From positions 117,275 through 181,274 of the forward strand of contig MJCC01000007.1 of NCBI GenBank assembly GCA_001766655.1: a stretch of DNA of 64,000 nucleotides, in the 5' to 3' direction. The notes beneath the pieces are model-generated. The model made no database searches. It saw only the letters and a list, made by a program, of their open reading frames with translations, and was not told the origin of the DNA. The number at the start of each line of letters is the position of its first letter. Position 1 is the stretch's first letter. This DNA is from Phytomonas francai (lineage: Eukaryota > Euglenozoa > Kinetoplastea > Trypanosomatida > Trypanosomatidae). This document shows, in pieces, positions 60,005 through 64,000 of the stretch. Made by a program: the position numbers and the translations under genes.

Positions 60005-60577
60005 CTAAGCCTCGACCTCCACATTAGTCTTCGTCTGAACATAGATACCGTCCAGGAACTTACGGATATCCTTGTTCTTGACCGAGCACAATTGGTGGAG
60101 GACGGCCGCCTCGCGGGAGACCTGCTCCAGATCATTTCCCTCAAGCACCAGTTCATCCTTGACCTTTGAGGGGTCGGTCTGGTAGACCTTGATCGAGTCT
60201 GGCAGCACCACGCGGCGCACGCGCTTCTCACCAAGGAAGTTGCGGATCTCTATATTCTGCCCCTCAACGCTGATGTTGATGGGAAAGTGGGCATAGGCGC
60301 TGCGAATCTTGAAGCGGAAGCCCTTGGTGACGCCGCAAATGAGGTTGCGCACATGGGAGAGGGTCGTGTTGATGCAAGCGATCGGGATCTTGGAACCGAA
60401 CCAGCGGATCACGGTGAAGGTGTGCTTCACGGTATCCACACGGAAGTCGAGCTGGAGGTGGCGAAGGTCCTTCGTAAGGGTACCACGCTTGCCCTTGACG
60501 GTCACAACGCGGTTCTTAACCTCAACCGAGACGCCCTCGGGGATGCTTATTGAAGCCTGGCTCTTTATCTTAACCAT
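60005..60577 (-). CDS. RPL9: 60S ribosomal protein L9 (uL6)
   Basis: The 190-residue protein, the standard eukaryotic uL6 length. Motifs: ISIPEGVSVEVKNRVVTVKG, LTKDLRHLQLD, IPIACINTTLSHVRNLICGV, and EIRNFLGEKRVRRVVLPD, with the usual C-terminal SVKNKDIRKFLDGIYV. It lies near the sarcin-ricin loop and factor-binding site. A pyrimidine tract ending in TTTTTTAG (60605-60626) lies 27 bases upstream of the ATG. Confidence 0.97.
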   Translation of the reverse strand: MVKIKSQASISIPEGVSVEVKNRVVTVKGKRGTLTKDLRHLQLDFRVDTVKHTFTVIRWFGSKIPIACINTTLSHVRNLICGVTKGFRFKIRSAYAHFPINISVEGQNIEIRNFLGEKRVRRVVLPDSIKVYQTDPSKVKDELVLEGNDLEQVSREAAVLHQLCSVKNKDIRKFLDGIYVQTKTNVEVEA

Positions 60578-61004
60578 TCTTAAGCAGTGATTTCCTCTCT
60601 TAGGCTAAAAAAGTAGGAAAAAAAAATTTGATAGCATTACTTGAGGAGATACCATAGGAATCCCCATTTTATTTTGGAAGCAATTGGGGTTCACTTTTTC
60701 GAACAAATCATCTGTTAACCATCTTACATATGCAAACTAAAGGTTTAAAGTGTTCTAGCTACCCCCACACACACACACAGAGACGTATACTCAGGCAAAT
60801 TAATATTATTCTTTTTCATTGCATAATTTTCTCAACTTCCATGAAAACTTTCGACTCACAAACATAGCCCATGGTATTTGCGCACATTAACACACATGCT
60901 TACACCTCCTCGGATCGCTGGACCAAGTTTCCCCATTACAGTACTTAGGTCCATTCCTTATACCTTAAAACAAGCTGTAGTAAGATCAAATTCCCCATAT
61001 ATGC
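60578..61004. other. intergenic spacer
   Basis: Apart from the uL6 splice tract, AT-rich with a short CA run near 60766-60780. No gene seen. Confidence 0.5.
60605..60626 (-). promoter_or_regulatory. putative trans-splice acceptor for uL6
   Basis: On the minus strand a run of nine T, then CCTAC, then six T and AG. This is the strongest polypyrimidine-AG signal in the window and stands 27 bases from the uL6 start. Confidence 0.6.
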
Positions 61005-62120
61005 TCAATTACCATCTCCTTCACCGACAAGAATTGGATTTACTTTGTGTCCTATAGTGGGCCGGCAATCTGTTTCGTTGTCTCTACACTCATCGATTTC
61101 ACTAAAATCAAGCTGTCTGGCGGTGGTAACTGGTACACGAATAGCTTTTGGAGGTCGGTCGAGCTGAGAGTTACTTGGCTTCGATGGTCCCCCCTGTTCT
61201 TCTGCTGCCCCCCTCTGTTTTAATTCTGCCGCCTCTAGACGCTTCTTGTTCCGTATTTCACGCACCAATCGATCGGGTGAAGATACATAGTTGGAGGGAA
61301 AGCATTTATAGGCCTCAGGCCCCCATCCTGGGGGTAAAGACTCAACCGGCGCCTTGAATTTCGAGGTTGCCGCTTCATCGGTCTTACCTGCAGGCTGGTC
61401 TTGCTGCTTTGTGCTCGGCTTGGGTGCGGCAGCCTTGCGTCTACGCATCAGCTTCTGCGGACTCGAGACGTAGTTATCAGGGAAATGTTTGCTCGCTTCC
61501 GGGCCCCAGCCCAAACGGGCGCGCTCTAATTTTTGAATACTACGCACCGCCTCCAAGACGTCATCACTGCTTCCCTCCTCGGTCCGAGCGCGCCTCTTCG
61601 ATGAAGCCGAGGGAACCACCTCCGAGAGGTGATCCGGCTTCTCCCGAGTGGATGCAGGGGGTACCTTTTCCGGGGTGGCATGAGTTTTTGCCAGCTGCTG
61701 AGGCTCCTGAAGCTTTTCAGCCCCACGGCAGTCCTCAAGGTCCGCTTCTTTTAGCGGAAACTGAAATGCAGGGGGGTGCAATTTAGGTACAGGGACCAGC
61801 TCTGGCTCCGGCTTCGCTGGAAAAGCGCCAGCAAATTGGAGTTTCATAAATACCACCTCCTCCTTCACTAGTACAACCTGGGTGACCATATCCTTGGAGA
61901 ATAACTCCGCGCACGATGGCGTACAGCCGCCCACGCGAACCTCGGTCACTCGGACAGGTGGTGTTTGTTTGCTGCCTCGACGGGAGAGAACAAAGCGCTG
62001 CATGGAGTCCTTAGCAAGTTGTCTAATCGTAGTCTCATGGCTGATGGGAACACGAAAGGTCCCAGCGTGGAGGCCATCCCCCTCACTCACAAAACTAACC
62101 GTAGCAAACTGAGGGTCCAT
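61005..62120 (-). CDS. unknown protein with two GWGPEA-type repeats
   Basis: The 371-residue protein. The N-terminal ~95 residues look like a compact beta-rich domain (ATVSFVSEGDGLHAGTFRVP, TTIRQLAKDSMQRFV, MVTQVVLVKEEVVF), possibly ubiquitin-like in pattern. The rest is a charged Pro/Lys/Glu-rich region with two copies of a ~23-residue motif at 203-227 and 264-288: GWGPEA-K-FP-NYVSSP followed by basic residues. The repeats are 17/23 identical. I recognise no family. The short, well-conserved repeats look like linear binding motifs, perhaps for a cytoskeletal partner. Confidence 0.7.
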   Translation of the reverse strand: MDPQFATVSFVSEGDGLHAGTFRVPISHETTIRQLAKDSMQRFVLSRRGSKQTPPVRVTEVRVGGCTPSCAELFSKDMVTQVVLVKEEVVFMKLQFAGAFPAKPEPELVPVPKLHPPAFQFPLKEADLEDCRGAEKLQEPQQLAKTHATPEKVPPASTREKPDHLSEVVPSASSKRRARTEEGSSDDVLEAVRSIQKLERARLGWGPEASKHFPDNYVSSPQKLMRRRKAAAPKPSTKQQDQPAGKTDEAATSKFKAPVESLPPGWGPEAYKCFPSNYVSSPDRLVREIRNKKRLEAAELKQRGAAEEQGGPSKPSNSQLDRPPKAIRVPVTTARQLDFSEIDECRDNETDCRPTIGHKVNPILVGEGDGN

Positions 62121-62874
62121 AATAACAATGATAATAATCTAGGTAAATGAAATAAATAAATAAATAAATTTATGATGTAATTTTTTTTATATTGCCTTCA
62201 AATCTGGAAAGCAAATGTAAGTATTTTAAAGAAAGTGGATCTAAAAAGTAAATCAAAAAAAAAATCAGCTCTAATGTATCTAGGGGAAAAAAGTGACCTG
62301 TAAAATCGATTCCACTATCTCTCTCTATTTATTACCGAGCTGCCAAGAAGTTTGTAAAATAGAGACCGCCTTTTCAAGGAAAGCTGTGTGATTAAAATCA
62401 ACTAAACAACTGTAAAGTGGGGGGAAATTTTTGGACAAGTGAATCTAAGAATAAAAAAAGAAGTATAATAGATCAAACTTCTAATTATTCTAAAAAGAAA
62501 AAGTATAGAAAGAAAGACAAAAGGAGAACTTTCGCGAATTCATAAATTGCAAAGCACCTTGAAAATTGTGCAGCCTATTTCGTTGCAACCAATTGACGTG
62601 TCTTTTCATTCATGACACTGGCTCTTTCCAAGCTTTGACCCCCTTTGAACATTTTGTGTAAAAAATATCTAAAATCGAAGCAATTGAAACTCAAAAATGA
62701 AATTGTCTTTAAATCAAGATTGTTGATAGCGTAAGTTTCAAAAAAAAAGCAAGTTGATCCCCCGCTGTTGTTTTTACACCACCAACTACGACATATCACA
62801 CTCGGCACAATAGGCCGACAGCGAATTGATACCTGTGTTGAGGGCAACACAGACAGGCGTAAATGGGAAGGAGG
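62121..62874. other. intergenic spacer
   Basis: AT-rich, with a TAAA repeat near 62152-62170. A 91-codon minus frame at 62575-62850 has no recognisable domain and mixed composition. No gene called. Confidence 0.45.
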
Positions 62875-63870
62875 TCACGCCGAAAATTTTATTCTCCATT
62901 CAGAGCCATCGAGCGAGGCATCGTTGGCGTCGGCCAGCGATACACCGCTGTCAGCCTTGAGATCCGTCAAAGCCCAATCCGCGTGCGTGTTAACGTTTTC
63001 CACGCCCCCCTTTTGAGGAAGAGCTGAGGCGTGTGGCGCCGCCGACGCCGGCTCCTCGAGCGGCAGGGTGTGGGATCCGTCCGGACGCGAACAGCCCACA
63101 CCGAGCACCCTGGGTTGAGAAGCAGGAAGAGGGTTGGGGGGTAGGGGGGTAGGCTGCAGAATGGGATTAGTTGGATACTCAGGGAGACAAGAAGTGCTAA
63201 ATAATTGACAAAATCCTGTGAATGCAGACTCTAGGAAAATTTTCAGGATCTGAACCATCATGTTCACACTGCGATCCAAAGACTGGCGCCCTTTGAGATA
63301 CAATTGCGAACATAAAATTTTGTAATTTTCTGTGGCCCGCCAGAACTCAATGCGCCAATTTTCTAGGGCCTGTTCATTACGGAGGACACGAGTGAAGTCT
63401 TGGGGTGGATTTTCACGCAAGCGGTTGACCTTAGCCTTGAAAAAGTTATACTCGAGCCGATTGCATCGGCGTAGATCCTCAAGGTTGTTGAGTTTTGCGC
63501 ATTCTTTGGTAAAATGTGCGAGCAGGTCGATACAATTGCTCTGAAGCCCTACACGATGTTCACTAGTAAGTGCGACAAGCTTAATACCTATTTCATAGAC
63601 ACCCTCTGCAAGTTGCCTCGCCTCCGCTGTAAGATCTGGTGATTGGCGGTGCTCCTCACCAATTTCCTTGAGTGTCCTTCCGAGATCCTCTAGCAGCCTA
63701 ATCGAACGACTCAACTTCTCGGATATGGATTGACTTCGAGACGCCATATCCGTCACCTTTCGCGACACCTCTTCGATGAACAGGTCTTCGGAGTTCGCAT
63801 CAATTCTAAAGACTTTTTCCTTCAGTCTCTGAGTGGTTCGACGAGCAAGCCCCTTAATAGCCTCCATCAT
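62875..63870 (-). CDS. BAR-like helical protein with proline-rich tail
   Basis: The 331-residue protein. Residues ~1-235 are a long helical, highly charged region: a basic amphipathic start (MMEAIKGLARRTTQRLKEKV), then helices with SRSIRLLEDLGRTLKEIGEE, DLLAHFTKECAKLNNLEDLR, YNFFKAKVNRLRENP, and a final long helix. Order and spacing fit an amphiphysin-type BAR dimer that bends membranes. A Pro-rich stretch (~248-265) follows, then a polar tail. Trypanosome endocytosis is confined to the flagellar pocket, where BAR proteins would act. The BAR call is by pattern. Confidence 0.6.
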   Translation of the reverse strand: MMEAIKGLARRTTQRLKEKVFRIDANSEDLFIEEVSRKVTDMASRSQSISEKLSRSIRLLEDLGRTLKEIGEEHRQSPDLTAEARQLAEGVYEIGIKLVALTSEHRVGLQSNCIDLLAHFTKECAKLNNLEDLRRCNRLEYNFFKAKVNRLRENPPQDFTRVLRNEQALENWRIEFWRATENYKILCSQLYLKGRQSLDRSVNMMVQILKIFLESAFTGFCQLFSTSCLPEYPTNPILQPTPLPPNPLPASQPRVLGVGCSRPDGSHTLPLEEPASAAPHASALPQKGGVENVNTHADWALTDLKADSGVSLADANDASLDGSEWRIKFSA

Positions 63871-64000
63871 TGAAATCCTTTAACCGTCGTGCTAATCCTT
63901 CTTTGCTTCTTTTTTCGAAGCTGTATTTGCAATGAAGTAACCTATCAAGGTTCAAATTAGGGGGGAAAAAAATGGGAAAAAGAATGAAACGTACGCCTAT
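63871..64000. other. upstream flank at the window edge
   Basis: AT-rich with a purine run (63961-63985) that reads as pyrimidines on the transcribed strand, the probable splice tract of the BAR-like gene. Confidence 0.4.

Overview
The window looks like a nuclear chromosome fragment of a kinetoplastid flagellate, most likely a trypanosomatid or close relative. Every gene I can support, about 34, lies on the minus strand with no strand switch in 64 kb, as in a polycistronic transcription unit. All recognisable genes read as single uninterrupted frames. Many starts are preceded on the minus strand by T- or pyrimidine-rich tracts ending in AG, as expected for spliced-leader acceptors. Lineage markers fit: a PAS-domain phosphoglycerate kinase fusion, an MKT1 homologue, a GGQ release-factor-like mitochondrial protein with a long lineage-specific tail, and an S-adenosylmethionine synthetase that I recall as very close to that of Leishmania. 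I cannot name the species.

Layout, reading down the plus coordinates (transcription runs from high to low numbers). 1-8.4 kb: the start of an unknown gene, a multi-membrane protein with a degenerate ATG15-like lipase domain, a TTC39/IML2 protein, a coiled-coil protein and an NTF2-like protein. 8.7-17.5 kb: V-ATPase c'', ribosomal eL15, the axonemal protein DRC3, a polyproline protein cut by an assembly gap, the UFMylation factor C53/CDK5RAP3 (carrying a large inverted repeat), mitochondrial F1 delta, and ribosomal uS11. 18-29 kb: an SRPK kinase, Mago nashi, a GGQ-domain protein, a rhodanese-like protein without its cysteine, SAM synthetase, a PWWP plus SP-RING SUMO-ligase candidate, and an INCENP-like protein. 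30-38 kb: a divergent casein kinase 1, a Yippee protein, TTC5, a small protein with an ARF-like N-terminus, and DNA ligase I. 39-54 kb: MKT1, a TCP11-family protein, a PDZ-like/dynein-D6-like/WD40 protein, exportin-2 (CSE1) and PAS-PGK. 56-64 kb: a multi-EF-hand protein, a putative mitochondrial protein, ribosomal uL6, a protein with two GWGPEA repeats, and a BAR-like protein.

The genes do not form one pathway. This is the usual mixed content of a kinetoplastid array: translation, RNA regulation, flagellum, mitochondrion, trafficking and genome maintenance. Coding regions are GC-richer, with sharply bounded very GC-rich patches. Spacers are AT-rich and hold TA, CA/TG and TAA microsatellites. 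Two assembly gaps are present (12923-13632 and 30051-30085).

I see no mobile element, CRISPR array, rRNA or convincing tRNA. The points most worth a second look are the 81-base inverted repeat inside the C53 gene, several unusual domain combinations, several catalytic-residue losses, and a few weakly supported spliced or decayed small reading frames in long spacers.
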